Assembly: GCF_020804225.1 (NCBI RefSeq)
Contig: NZ_WJBI01000002.1
Span: 613,713 to 677,712 of the forward strand
Reading direction: 5' to 3'
DNA from: Methanosarcina sp. DH2
Lineage (GTDB): Archaea > Halobacteriota > Methanosarcinia > Methanosarcinales > Methanosarcinaceae
Length of the DNA stretch: 64,000 bases
Under the pieces are notes generated by a model, which saw nothing but the letters and a program-made list of their open reading frames with translations, did not search any database and had not been told where the DNA came from. Positions 51,535-61,077 of this stretch are shown one piece after another; the first letter of the stretch is position 1; the number at the start of each line of letters is the position of its first letter. A program made the translations under genes and the position numbers.

Positions 51535-52113
51535 ATGAAAGAACAAATCAAAGACAAAAGAAAAGCCATTCTGGAAGCAGCCTTGAAGCTCTTCACTGAA
51601 AGAGGCTTTCATGGTACATCCACTGCTCAGATCTCTAAAGAAGCAAATGTAGCCACAGGCACCCTTTTTAATTACTTTCCCACAAAAGAAGACCTTATAA
51701 ACAGCCTGTATTTTGAAGTTAAAGGAAACTTAAGCCACGCTATGGGGAAAGATCTCGAAGCTAAGGGTACTTTTCAGGATAAATTAAAAAGAATATGGTC
51801 AAATTTAATCAAATGGGGTGTAAGCAATCAGAACGAATTTCTTTTTGTCGGGCAGTTCTGTTCATCCCCTTACATAACAAAATTTACGCGTGAAGAAGTG
51901 ATGAAAGAGTATGTCTTCCTCCATAATCTTGTGGATGAAGGAATAAAAACGGGAGAGATCAGAGATTTTCCTGCGGATCTGGTCATTGCAATGTTTTATC
52001 AGGGTAGCAGGACGATAGTGAACTTCATCCTTGATTCAGATTCGTCACAGGATCAAAATAAGGTTTTAGAGGATGGATTCCAGATTATCTGGAGAGGTCT
52101 GGCTAAAGAATAA
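51535..52113 (+). CDS. TetR/AcrR-family transcriptional regulator
   Basis: 192 residues. The N-terminal DNA-binding domain is KRKAILEAALKLFTERGFHGTSTAQISKEANVATGTLFNYFPTKEDLI in family terms, with the recognition helix around residues 38-47. The C-terminal ligand domain has no named family. The palindrome before its own gene, and a related one before the aldo/keto reductase gene 135 bp downstream, point to control of both. Confidence 0.9.
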   Translation: MKEQIKDKRKAILEAALKLFTERGFHGTSTAQISKEANVATGTLFNYFPTKEDLINSLYFEVKGNLSHAMGKDLEAKGTFQDKLKRIWSNLIKWGVSNQNEFLFVGQFCSSPYITKFTREEVMKEYVFLHNLVDEGIKTGEIRDFPADLVIAMFYQGSRTIVNFILDSDSSQDQNKVLEDGFQIIWRGLAKE

Positions 52114-52134
52114 TTTTTTTACTCCACATGTGAG

Positions 52135-52146
52135 TGACCAGTCAAT
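52135..52146. promoter_or_regulatory. Candidate second operator of the TetR-family regulator
   Basis: TGAC-CA-GTCA followed by AT shares the half-site CAGTCAAT with the palindrome at 51505-51518. It lies about 105 bp upstream of the aldo/keto reductase start, in its promoter region. Confidence 0.4.
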
Positions 52147-52248
52147 CAGATACAAAAATTAACGGATTATTTATCATAAAAGTAAGCTGTCAATCAAAAA
52201 ATCAATCACGAGTAAGTAAAACAATTCAAAAATTCAGGAGAAAGAAAA

Positions 52249-53448
52249 ATGCTGTACAGAAAAATGCCAAAAAATGGAGATGAGCTTTCGATACTTGGAT
52301 TTGGATGCATGCGCCTTGCCTCTAAAGAAGATGGCAGTATAGATGAAGAAAGAGCCACTAAACAGGTACGCTATGCAATCGACCATGGAGTAAATTATGT
52401 TGATACGGCCTGGCCCTATCACATGGGGCATAGCGAGCCTTTCTTAGGTCGTGCTCTTGCTGAGGGATATCGAGAAAAGGTTAAAATCGCCACAAAGCTT
52501 CCTTCCTTCCTTATAAAGAGCCGAGAAGATATGGATAAGTTCCTGAATGCTCAGCTGGAGAAACTCAATACAGATCATATTGACTATTACCTTCTTCACT
52601 ATCTCGTTGGTGACCTATGGGACAATATTGAAAAGCTGGATGTGGGTGATTTCCTTGACAAAGCTAAAGCTGACGGCCGCATAATCAACGCAGGTTTCTC
52701 CTTCCACGGTGCAGGAAAGGAATTCAAACGCATAGTGGACGCTTATGACTGGGACTTCTGCCAGATCCAGTACAACTTCCTGGACGAAAAGAACCAGGCA
52801 GGCACTGAGGGTCTGGAATATGCAGCTTCAAAAGACCTTGGAGTGATCATTATGGAACCCCTCCGCGGAGGGAACCTGACAAAGACCGTTCCACAAGTTG
52901 TGAAAGATATCTGGGACGAAAACCCCATAAAGAGATCCCCTGTTGAATGGGCTCTCCGCTGGGTATGGAATCACCCTGAGGTCACAGTAGTCCTTTCCGG
53001 CATGAATGAGGAAACACATATTGAAGAGAATCTTAGAATAGCAGATGAAGCATACCCAAATTCTCTGACTGAAGCTGAACTGCAGCTGGTAAAAAGAGTA
53101 ACGAGCAAGTACCGTGAACTAATGAAAGTAAGCTGTACAGGCTGCAGATACTGTATGCCCTGTCCAGCAGGAGTGAATATTCCACTCTGTTTCGAGGAGT
53201 ATAACAACCTGTACCTGGTCGATGATCCCGCTGGTGAACGATTCCTTTATGCTGCAAGGCTTGGTGGTGTAGTCACTGCCGGGGATCCCGAGTTTGCATC
53301 CCTGTGTGTCCAGTGCGGAAAGTGCGTTGAGAAATGTCCTCAGCACATTGATATACCTACGGTTCTAGAATCTGTTGTGGAAGAACTGGAAGGATCCGAC
53401 CTTGAGCAGAGAGTTGCCATGGCAAAGCAGCTGTTCAAGCAGACCTGA
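52249..53448 (+). CDS. Aldo/keto reductase with C-terminal 2[4Fe-4S] domain
   Basis: 399 residues. The aldo/keto reductase barrel fills about 1-280, with GFGCMRLASKEDGSID, the active-site region NYVDTAWPYHMGHSE (Asp and Tyr) and IDYYLLHYLVGD. The C-terminal part has two cysteine clusters, CTGCRYCMPCPAGVNIP near 300 and CVQCGKCVEKCPQHIDIP near 360, which bind two [4Fe-4S] clusters. This fusion is common in anaerobes, where ferredoxin-like electrons may replace or complement NAD(P)H. It is probably controlled by the adjacent TetR-family protein. Substrate unknown. Confidence 0.9.
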   Translation: MLYRKMPKNGDELSILGFGCMRLASKEDGSIDEERATKQVRYAIDHGVNYVDTAWPYHMGHSEPFLGRALAEGYREKVKIATKLPSFLIKSREDMDKFLNAQLEKLNTDHIDYYLLHYLVGDLWDNIEKLDVGDFLDKAKADGRIINAGFSFHGAGKEFKRIVDAYDWDFCQIQYNFLDEKNQAGTEGLEYAASKDLGVIIMEPLRGGNLTKTVPQVVKDIWDENPIKRSPVEWALRWVWNHPEVTVVLSGMNEETHIEENLRIADEAYPNSLTEAELQLVKRVTSKYRELMKVSCTGCRYCMPCPAGVNIPLCFEEYNNLYLVDDPAGERFLYAARLGGVVTAGDPEFASLCVQCGKCVEKCPQHIDIPTVLESVVEELEGSDLEQRVAMAKQLFKQT

Positions 53449-53785
53449 AAGTGAGAATTATTTGAAGCGCCAAAAAGATGAGATGGAGATATTGTTTAAA
53501 CTCCTTTGTTGAAAGATAAATAATATCTCTATTTTCTGCTGCTTATTCTCAAGTTCACTATAAGTTCATTGCAGGTTTATCAATCATTACTTATCGTCCA
53601 GATTTGGAATTTTGAATTTTTATTCCAAATTTCAAGGCAATGTCCCATAATTATAAAAATCAAATTTTTATGTGTATAGCACGAAACTCTAAAGAGCCTC
53701 CAAACGAATAAATTATTTCCTAGTAACATTGTATTTAAGCTGTTTATTGCCAAAACATTCAATTCTTCTTGGTTAAGGGTGGCGC
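53449..53785. other. Intergenic region upstream of larB
   Basis: 337 AT-rich bases. ATTTGGAAT (53602-53610) and ATTCCAAAT (53622-53630) form a perfect 9-bp inverted repeat, perhaps a terminator for the reductase gene. The larB promoter region at 53647-53678 (AAAATC then ATTTTTATG) is weakly similar to the motif shared by the cobN-like genes. Confidence 0.4.
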
Positions 53786-54580
53786 ATGGATCTTACTAAT
53801 ATATTAAAATCTGTCAAAGAAGGAAAAGTCGATCTTGAAACTGCGGAACAGCAGGTTCTTAGTCTTGGTTTTGTTTCCTATTCGAATATCGCTAAAGTGG
53901 ATACCCATAGGAAAAACAGGACTGGAGTAGTCGAAGCTATTCTTGCTGACTGCAAGGAGCCTGAAGATGTGGTAGAGATTGCCAGGGTTATGGTAGAAAA
54001 AAGTAAAAGAGCTCTGATTACTCGAGTCTGTGCCATACATCTGGAAGCCTTAAGGAAGGCTTTTGGTTCTGATAAACTCGAATGGAATTGCCGGGCGCGC
54101 ACTGTGGTCGTCTACGACGGCACTCCTGCTCCACGCACAGGAGGAGTTGTTGGAGTTATATCCGCAGGCACGGCAGATATCCCTGCTGCAGAAGAAGCCA
54201 GGGTTGTTGCTTCCGAAATGGGATGTGAAACCGTTGCCGTGTATGATGTTGGGGTTGCCGGGATACACAGGCTGATCCCTGAGCTTCAGAAGCTCAAACT
54301 CCGAAATCCCGGAGCAATCGTTGTTGCAGCCGGAAGGGAGGGAACGCTTCCAACCATAGTCTCAGGGCTTGTCGATGTGCCGGTAATAGGGCTTCCCGTG
54401 TCCACAGGTTACGGGGCAGGCGGCGGAGGAAAAGCAGCCCTGCTGTCAATGCTCCAGTCCTGCTCAACACTTGCCGTGGTAAATATTGATGCAGGATTTG
54501 TTGCAGGGGCTTATGCAGCCAGGATCGCCAATATGATTGCTACCGCCGAAACTCAAAGAAAAAAAGAAGAGGCGGAATAG
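53786..54580 (+). CDS. larB: Nickel pincer cofactor biosynthesis protein LarB
   Basis: 264 residues. The C-terminal half resembles PurE (AIR carboxylase): VVGVISAGTADIPAAEEARVVA near residue 116, GVAGIHRLIPEL and AAGREGTLPTIVSGL, with GYGAGGGGKAALLSML near 210. LarB carboxylates the pyridinium ring of nicotinic acid adenine dinucleotide and cleaves it to pyridinium-3,5-biscarboxylate mononucleotide. larC follows after 87 bp; larE is not in the window. Confidence 0.9.
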   Translation: MDLTNILKSVKEGKVDLETAEQQVLSLGFVSYSNIAKVDTHRKNRTGVVEAILADCKEPEDVVEIARVMVEKSKRALITRVCAIHLEALRKAFGSDKLEWNCRARTVVVYDGTPAPRTGGVVGVISAGTADIPAAEEARVVASEMGCETVAVYDVGVAGIHRLIPELQKLKLRNPGAIVVAAGREGTLPTIVSGLVDVPVIGLPVSTGYGAGGGGKAALLSMLQSCSTLAVVNIDAGFVAGAYAARIANMIATAETQRKKEEAE

Positions 54581-54667
54581 GACGAGGAGCAGGACGAAGA
54601 GCAGGACGAAGACAAGGGAGAATAATGACTGCGAATAAGTCCAGAGCGAGATTCAGGGAGGAATTCT

Positions 54668-55858
54668 ATGAAAACACTGGTTTTTAATCCATTTTCAGGG
54701 GCAGCCGGGGATATGATTCTGGCTTGTGCTCTCGACCTCGGAGCTGACAGGAAAGAGGTAAAGGAATTAATTGAGGCTTCAGCGCCCGTATCCATGGATA
54801 TAAGGGAAGTGACAAAAAAGGGAATAAGAGCCCTGGATGTTCGCATAAACGTGCCTGAAAAAGAGCATGTCCGAACATACCCTGAAATTGTGGACCTTAT
54901 AAAGGAGGCAAAACTGCCTCCTAAAGTGGAAGCAAGTGCTCTTGATATATTTTTGAAAATGGCAGAAGCCGAAGCCGCAGTCCATGGGCAGCCTGACCTG
55001 AAGAAGCTTCATTTCCACGAAGTTGGGCAGAGCGATGCCCTTGCTGATGTCATAGGCTCTTCTGCAGCCCTCCATTCTCTCAACTGTGACTCGATTTTCT
55101 GCACCCCTATCAGCGTGGGCAGCGGCACAATAGAATGTGCTCACGGTACCCTTCCTGTGCCTGCTCCTGCAACCCTTGAGATTCTCAGGAGAGGGAAACT
55201 CTATTTCAGGGGAGGAAATGTGAACAAGGAGCTGCTCACCCCTACAGGGGCTGCAATTCTCTCCCATTTCACAAAACCTGTTGAGGCATTTCCTCAGGGC
55301 AGGGCAATTGCTGTTGGATACGGGGCAGGGGATGCCGACCTTCCGGGACCGAATGTTCTCCAGGGAGTGCTTCTTGAACCTGACTCACACCTGATTCCGG
55401 ATATAATTGAGGTTCTTGAGACCAATGCTGACGATGTAAGCGGGGAAGTCCTGGGCAACCTTTTTGAAGAACTGCTCTCGATGGGAGCCAGGGACGTTGC
55501 AATCATACCCGCAACCATGAAAAAAGGAAGACCTGCCCATATTATCAAGGTTATTGCAAAGCCTGAAGACAGCGCAAAACTCGCCAGGAAAATCATTATT
55601 GAAACAGGGTCCCTTGGAGTCAGAGTTATGCCCGCGCGGCACAGGTTAATGGCTGCCCGAAATATAGAAAGGATAAAAATAGAGCTCGAAGGCCAGGAGT
55701 TTGAGACTGCAGTCAAAATCGCCAGGGACTCGGAAGGGATTCTACTCAATATCTCTGCGGAGTTTGAGGACTGCAAAAAAATTGCAAAAGCCAGCGGAGT
55801 TCCTGTAAGAGAGGTCATGCGCAGGGCAGAAGAGGTTGCAAGAAAACTGTTCTCCTGA
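54668..55858 (+). CDS. larC: Nickel insertion protein LarC (full length)
   Basis: 396 residues. The N-terminal domain starts VFNPFSGAAGDMILAC and includes KKLHFHEVGQSDALADVIG, whose histidines belong to the family signature. The C-terminal nickel-insertion domain has ETNADDVSGEVLGNLFEELL near 240, MKKGRPAHIIKVI and ETGSLGVRVMPARHRL. It is a CTP-dependent cyclometallase that inserts nickel into the pincer cofactor. GGAGG precedes the ATG. The C-terminal half has a stand-alone paralog at 50721-51311. Confidence 0.92.
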   Translation: MKTLVFNPFSGAAGDMILACALDLGADRKEVKELIEASAPVSMDIREVTKKGIRALDVRINVPEKEHVRTYPEIVDLIKEAKLPPKVEASALDIFLKMAEAEAAVHGQPDLKKLHFHEVGQSDALADVIGSSAALHSLNCDSIFCTPISVGSGTIECAHGTLPVPAPATLEILRRGKLYFRGGNVNKELLTPTGAAILSHFTKPVEAFPQGRAIAVGYGAGDADLPGPNVLQGVLLEPDSHLIPDIIEVLETNADDVSGEVLGNLFEELLSMGARDVAIIPATMKKGRPAHIIKVIAKPEDSAKLARKIIIETGSLGVRVMPARHRLMAARNIERIKIELEGQEFETAVKIARDSEGILLNISAEFEDCKKIAKASGVPVREVMRRAEEVARKLFS

Positions 55859-56163
<305 letters not shown>

Positions 56164-57192
56164 TCAGATCTTGCCTATAGAGTGCAGGAGTTCTGCGTTC
56201 AGGACACTTGCACCTGCAGCTCCTCGAATTGTATTGTGCCCCATTGCAATGTAACGAATTCCTTCTCTGATTCTACCCACAGAAACACTCATGCCTTTTC
56301 CCATATTGCGGTCAAGGCGCGGCTGGGGCCTGTCAACTTCGTCCCGCACTATAAGGGCTTTACCCGGCTCTGATGGGAGTTCTCCAAGCTTAGGATCGAA
56401 TTTGAGGAAAGCTTCCCTTACCTCTTCAGGCGTGGGTTTATTCCTCATGCCTGCCCAGATAGCTTCCGTGTGCCCATCAATCACAGGCACCCTGTGACAG
56501 GAAGCACTGACCTTTATATCCGCAGGCACAATTTCGGAGCCGTTAAATTCCCCGAGGAGTTTTAAGGTTTCAGTCTCCATCTTCTTTTCTTCGCTCCCTA
56601 TGTAGGGGATTACGTTATCATAAATTGCCATGGCTGAAACTCCGGAAAATCCTGCTCCGGAAATCGCCTGCATTGTAGCTACCTGTATGGTTTCAAGCCC
56701 GAACTCCATGAGGGGCTTTAAGGTAATTGTCATGACAATTGTGGAGCAGTTAGGGTTTGTAATAATGTATCCGTCCCAGCCCCTGGTGTCCTGCTGGACC
56801 TCGATAAGTCCCAGGTGTTCGGGGTTGACTTCAGGGATTACCAGAGGTATATCCTTTTCCATCCTGTAGGACGATGCATTGCTTGCAACTGCAAACCCGG
56901 CTTTTGCAAACTCGGGTTCCACTGTAAGGGCAAGATCTGCAGGAAGAGCCGAAAAGACCACGTCCGCATCAACGGCTTTTGGGTTTACTGGGACAACCTC
57001 TATGTTTTCGACACTTTCCGGCATGGCTGTATCCAGCCTCCATCCTGCCGCTTCTCTATACGTTTTGCCAGCGCTTCTTTCTGACGCTGCAAGGGCTGTA
57101 ATCTCAAACCAGGGATGGTTTGCAAGTGCTTCTACAAATCTCTGCCCTACAGCGCCTGTAGCGCCTAAAATACCCGCTTTAACTGCTGCCAT
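56164..57192 (-). CDS. asd: Aspartate-semialdehyde dehydrogenase
   Basis: 342 residues, archaeal/fungal type. [17 protein letters not shown] is the NADP-binding Rossmann start, [14 protein letters not shown] holds the catalytic cysteine (near residue 150), and [22 protein letters not shown] and [18 protein letters not shown] hold substrate-binding residues and the catalytic histidine. It reduces aspartyl phosphate to aspartate semialdehyde for lysine, threonine and methionine synthesis, and in methanogens for the route to aromatic amino acids. GGAGGTAG precedes the ATG. Confidence 0.94.
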   Translation of the reverse strand: MAAVKAGILGATGAVGQRFVEALANHPWFEITALAASERSAGKTYREAAGWRLDTAMPESVENIEVVPVNPKAVDADVVFSALPADLALTVEPEFAKAGFAVASNASSYRMEKDIPLVIPEVNPEHLGLIEVQQDTRGWDGYIITNPNCSTIVMTITLKPLMEFGLETIQVATMQAISGAGFSGVSAMAIYDNVIPYIGSEEKKMETETLKLLGEFNGSEIVPADIKVSASCHRVPVIDGHTEAIWAGMRNKPTPEEVREAFLKFDPKLGELPSEPGKALIVRDEVDRPQPRLDRNMGKGMSVSVGRIREGIRYIAMGHNTIRGAAGASVLNAELLHSIGKI

Positions 57193-57285
57193 CTAAAAAG
57201 CTACCTCCGGAGAGATAAGGAATAATTTTATAAAAGGGAAAAAGAAAAAATGGAATAAAAAATTATTCCATCTTGATCTCTGTTT

Positions 57286-57468
57286 TTACTCTTGTACTTT
57301 GATTGCCTGGTTCGGGCATGCTTCTTCACATGCACCGCACTCTACACATTCGTCCTGGTCGACAACTGCACAGCCCTTTTCTTCATCAAGGGTGATTGCT
57401 TCAGAAGGACATTCATCGACACAGCTTCCACATCCGGAACATTCATCTGCGTTAACTAATGCTGGCAT
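57286..57468 (-). CDS. 2[4Fe-4S] ferredoxin
   Basis: 60 residues, the size of clostridial-type ferredoxins. Two clusters are visible: [12 protein letters not shown] (residues 12-23) and [12 protein letters not shown] (about 41-52), each C-x2-C-x2-C-x3-CP. It carries low-potential electrons in the cytoplasm; partner enzymes are not shown by the context. GGAGTG precedes the ATG. It lies about 90 bp downstream of asd's start on the upstream side and is probably a separate transcript. Confidence 0.93.
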   Translation of the reverse strand: MPALVNADECSGCGSCVDECPSEAITLDEEKGCAVVDQDECVECGACEEACPNQAIKVQE

Positions 57469-57707
57469 ATTTTTTCACACTCCTTTTGTTTGCTCGATAT
57501 GTACCAGGAAATTATATCGGGGCGTTTTGAAACTTCCATAGAATATCGAAAAGTTTGGTCATAACGCCATTACTCAGATAAACATAAAAACTTATCGCTT
57601 TTTAGCAAATATCCATTTTATGAATCGGAAGGAGTCAAGGCTCAAATTCCTAAATTAATTTTTTGAATATATTCAAAAAGAAGTAGGAATATGAGAAAAT
57701 ATGATTT

Positions 57708-58016
57708 TTAACATACGGAATCATGCATTGCAATACCCTGGTCAGTAAGGCGGTACATCCCGTCTTCTAACTTGAGAAACCCTTCTTTGAGCAGGAAATC
57801 CATGTGAAACTTAAAGAAGAAATCGTTTAATCCTGACTCTTCCTTTAGCTGTTTTTCAGTTTTCCCGAAGATGCCAACTACTCTGAGAAGTTTCCTTCTC
57901 GCAGGGTTTATGGAAACCTTTTCCATCATCATATGTTCCAGCTTGACAGCTTCGCCTTCAGTAGTTTCTCCCTTCAAGGAGAAATAGGCATCAAGTTCGT
58001 CAATTTCATCACGCAT
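57708..58016 (-). CDS. Small winged-helix protein, paralog 1 beside the CobW-type gene
   Basis: 102 residues. NPARRKLLRVVGIFGKTEKQLKEESGLNDFFFKFHMDFLLKEGFL and MYRLTDQGIAM give helix-turn-helix and wing features. It aligns along its length with the 59710-60015 protein (IRRDIMRAVCFLGKRKEELL, LDEVALKFHTEILI, VYRLTELGL). Both flank the CobW-type GTPase on the same strand, so it may regulate that gene or act with it. A loose inverted repeat AATAT...ATATT at 58043-58064 lies upstream. Function unknown. Confidence 0.72.
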   Translation of the reverse strand: MRDEIDELDAYFSLKGETTEGEAVKLEHMMMEKVSINPARRKLLRVVGIFGKTEKQLKEESGLNDFFFKFHMDFLLKEGFLKLEDGMYRLTDQGIAMHDSVC

Positions 58017-58143
58017 ATTGAAACTCCGCTTCTTTATCCTTTAATATCTCAGTTTTCTAATATTTTGTTTTCTTTACTGACTGAAACCGGATTCTTATTT
58101 GTATTCATTTTTTCCACGCTTGTGCCAGTATTTATCTCCACAC

Positions 58144-59202
58144 TTATTTCCTTTTCGTGATCCCGCTTATTTTTGTAAGCGTGTCTTGATGCTGCTGTTC
58201 TTTTTTCTCAAAAAAAGTATCTGTTTCCCTCAACTTCTCTTCAAGTGTACTCTCTACTATTTCTATAAGCCTATCTTTAGGGACCTTTGTAATTGCGGAA
58301 AGCAGCCTGAGTTCGAGCTTTTCATTTTTGCGGGAAATAAATTCCACCTGCGGAGCTTCTTCTGATGAAGTCACACTGCCCTTGACCATGAAGTCCGGGA
58401 GTTTCAGGGATAGTTTAACATGCCCTATAAAATCAGGGTTAATTCCCTTCACCTGGTCCCTTATGGTTTGAAGGCTCTCTTCTACAAGGAGCGCGCCTTT
58501 TTCAGGATTAAGGTTGCAGGACGCGAGGGTGTAGAGGACTGAGTGAGCTGAGACTTCAGAGATCTCAATAGAATTTTTCTTTTTCTGAGGAGGCTTCTCA
58601 ATCCCTGGTACTGCAAGGTGGATGAGGAGGTTTTCGAACTGTTCATCTCCTAGCTTTGCCGAAAACTTCAGGATCCTGGCTTCAGGGTTCAGTTCAGCAA
58701 GCATCTGTTCTGTTGCCGTGACTATTCCTGCAGGCGCTACATCCACCTTGTTTATGCCGAGGATTTCAGCTTCCTTCACCTGGGTCTCGATAAACCTTGG
58801 AATTTCTTTTGCCTCAGTGCCGAAGCGCCCGGGGTCTACAAGGGTCACAACCGGAGCAAAGGATAGCTCGGAAAGCCCCATCACTTCGATTTCTTCTCTT
58901 ATCTGCCCGGGAAAAGCAATTCCTGTTGGCTCGATAATTACAATATCGGGCTTGAATTCTTCTTCAAGGGTCTGAAGCGTATACTGCATGCTGATTCTGA
59001 GTGTACAGCAGATACAGCCGCTTGTCAATTCTTCAGTTATGATTCCAGGGCTTTTGAGCGTCTCTCCGTCAAGCCCTATTTCCCCAATCTCGTTTACAAT
59101 AATCGCAGTCCGTTTTCCGGCATCGCTAAGCTGCCTGCTGATCTTTTGAATGGTTGTTGTTTTCCCGCTTCCGAGAAAACCTCCTATGATCATGACTTTC
59201 AT
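58144..59202 (-). CDS. CobW/P47K-family (G3E) GTPase, probable metal chaperone
   Basis: About 352 residues. Walker A GGFLGSGKTTT (residues 7-17), the metal-binding C63-I-C65-C66 motif in TSGCICCTL, IVIIEPTGIAFPGQIREE and the base-specificity GINKVDV are all present. G3E GTPases deliver Zn, Co or Ni, or insert cofactors into enzymes. The C-terminal ~170 residues differ from the usual CobW C domain. ATG at 59202 is chosen because the family starts MKVMIIGGFLG; the frame extends 29 codons upstream without family features. Paralogous winged-helix genes lie on either side. Confidence 0.87.
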   Translation of the reverse strand: MKVMIIGGFLGSGKTTTIQKISRQLSDAGKRTAIIVNEIGEIGLDGETLKSPGIITEELTSGCICCTLRISMQYTLQTLEEEFKPDIVIIEPTGIAFPGQIREEIEVMGLSELSFAPVVTLVDPGRFGTEAKEIPRFIETQVKEAEILGINKVDVAPAGIVTATEQMLAELNPEARILKFSAKLGDEQFENLLIHLAVPGIEKPPQKKKNSIEISEVSAHSVLYTLASCNLNPEKGALLVEESLQTIRDQVKGINPDFIGHVKLSLKLPDFMVKGSVTSSEEAPQVEFISRKNEKLELRLLSAITKVPKDRLIEIVESTLEEKLRETDTFFEKKEQQHQDTLTKISGITKRK

Positions 59203-59709
59203 GTTTTTCCTGTCCTTATTGTCCTGAAAAAAAATTCTATGTCGGGCTGACAAATATAATATATTTACTTGTATATATAAAATTGGCAAAGCCTTCTATC
59301 CGAAGCTTATTTTATGAATGCTTCTGCAAAGGGCTTTTCCTCTTCCAGTCATGGGATTTGACAGGTCTGCTAGGGATCTGCATCAGGAGAATATCCCAGT
59401 TTTTTAACCCGCAGAATAGAGACTATTTGATAAGATTTCAAAACTGAATTCCTCTGGAAATATGTGAATTTTCAGGAGATATTTTTTAAGGTAGGTTCTT
59501 TAGAGTTCCAAAATATAATTGTTTTATGACCTTTATGAAGAGATAAAATAGGTTTAGCCCAAATATTATTGATTGAATATTATTAATTCTAATTGTGCGC
59601 CGCAAATAATAGCAGAAATTATAGCAGAAATTATAGCAGAAATTACAGCAGAAATTAACATAATTTCTATTTCGGACTAACCTATTTTTCCATTCCGCAC
59701 AAAGATCTT
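59203..59709. other. Intergenic region with a 12-bp tandem repeat
   Basis: 507 AT-rich bases upstream of the CobW-type gene. A tandem repeat lies at 59611-59657. No gene seen. Confidence 0.5.
59611..59657 (+). repeat. Four tandem copies of AGCAGAAATTAT
   Basis: Four contiguous 12-bp copies with one substitution (AGCAGAAATTAC) in the third. No spacers; a simple tandem repeat. Confidence 0.85.
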
Positions 59710-60015
59710 TTAAAGCTTCGGAAGCACCTGAAGTCCGAGTTCTGTCAGTCTGTATACGCCTTTTTCGTCCAGGAGAAGAAAATCAGCGCTTATCAGAATT
59801 TCGGTATGGAATTTTAAAGCGACTTCATCAAGGCCAGTTTCTTTAAGGAGCTCTTCTTTTCTTTTTCCGAGAAAGCAAACCGCTCGCATTATATCCCTGC
59901 GAATCTGGCTGGATGCTACATAGTAAATCCTCTCACATTTTTCCTGCAGCAGCTCTTTTTCGGTTTTTACCTGTGAATCCAGAAAAAGGTCAATTTCATC
60001 TTTCTCTTCTATCAT
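59710..60015 (-). CDS. Small winged-helix protein, paralog 2 beside the CobW-type gene
   Basis: About 101 residues, related throughout to the 57708-58016 protein. ASSQIRRDIMRAVCFLGKRKEELLKETGLDEVALKFHTEIL is the helix-turn-helix part and GVYRLTELGLQV the wing. ATG at 60015 is preferred because GGAGG lies six bases upstream; a TTG at 60021 would fall within that spacing. An 18-bp perfect palindrome at 60040-60057 lies just upstream, a likely autoregulatory site. Ligand unknown. Confidence 0.73.
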   Translation of the reverse strand: MIEEKDEIDLFLDSQVKTEKELLQEKCERIYYVASSQIRRDIMRAVCFLGKRKEELLKETGLDEVALKFHTEILISADFLLLDEKGVYRLTELGLQVLPKL

Positions 60016-60039
60016 TAACAACCTCCTGCGCCGTAAAAA

Positions 60040-60057
60040 CTAATTTTTAAAAATTAG
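60040..60057. promoter_or_regulatory. 18-bp perfect palindrome, candidate operator
   Basis: CTAATTTTTAAAAATTAG is its own reverse complement and lies 25 bp upstream of the second small winged-helix gene, close to the expected TATA box/transcription start. It may be the binding site of that regulator. AT-rich palindromes can arise by chance in this DNA. Confidence 0.4.
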
Positions 60058-60910
60058 AAGAGTAAATATATAATTATTTTGATTTTGTTTTCCGGGCTCT
60101 GGGTTTAAGGATATATCTTTTTTAGGATGTACGTATAATTGGTAATCCAGGCAATATTCTTTTGTCTATAAATTAATTTTTATCCAGAAGCATATATTTC
60201 TCTAAGCATGCGGTTGATATGCTGATTCCATAATTCCCGAGGCTAACGCTTTCATTTTTTCTTTCAATATAGCAGGCAGGCTCAAGTGTCATGCGGGGCA
60301 TGTAAAGAAATCACGAAAACAATATCCAGTAATCCGGGAAAAATACCACTAATTACCAGATACCAGTAAATTACCAGAAAGCACCAAAAATTTCCTTCCC
60401 CTGAAAAAATCTTTTGAAAAATAGATTTGCGTTCCCATCCAAAAACCTGGAAGTTCCGAACGGCATTAAGAGATGCTTTTCTTTTTGTCTGGGAAGAGAT
60501 ATTGAGGTACTGGACTCACGGGTTGCGAGTTTTAGCTTAATTTCTCTATTTTCTTCTTTATCCCTTTACTTGTGTGGAGTAGATCTTGTATTTGAGGGGT
60601 GTTGAAGGGATGAGAACGCAAATTATACTATGCATTTCATGTATATAACACTTTTGTAAATTTATGTAACACATAATGTTATTTTATTTGTGCATTATTC
60701 TAGCATCGTTCTAACTTTAATCCACATAACTAACATAATAGAACCTGTCTAATACCCCTGAAATACCTCCAACAATCAGAACCGTGTTCCCTCTACACAA
60801 CACTTCTCTTTGAGTTTAGAAGTGGTCAGGTACGTTGGGTATAAAATGGATGGAGCTCTTAAAACAGGTGCCCAGGAACCGGGCAGGTGCAGAATAAATA
60901 TAGATACAGA

Positions 60911-61009
60911 ATCTCAGGAAAAGAATCTCAGGAAAAGAATTTCAGGAAAAAACAGAAAAATCTCAGGAAAATAACCTCAGGAAAAAACAGAAAAATCTCA
61001 GAAAAAAAA
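60911..61009 (+). repeat. Degenerate A-rich repeat with TCTCAGGAAAA units
   Basis: About six units of TCTCAGGAAAAGAA or TCTCAGGAAAAAACAGAAAA follow one another. A longer period of about 40 bp is also visible. Simple tandem repeat in intergenic DNA. Confidence 0.7.
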
Positions 61010-61077
61010 CGGAGCATGCTGGAAAACCCAGCAGAATTTATGGTCCCTTGCCTTATTTTTGGATCCCTGTCTTTATT

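Larger units (their letters stand above)
60016..61077. other. Intergenic region, mostly without recognised content
   Basis: Just over 1 kb. It holds the palindrome at 60040-60057 and an A-rich tandem repeat at 60911-61009. A 63-codon frame at 60414-60605 and a 65-codon frame at 60887-61084 lack ribosome-binding sites and family features; the second is read through the repeat. Confidence 0.5.

Noticed and set aside
60414..60605. A 63-codon plus-strand frame
   Set aside because: No start signal or family features; neighbouring DNA is non-coding in appearance.
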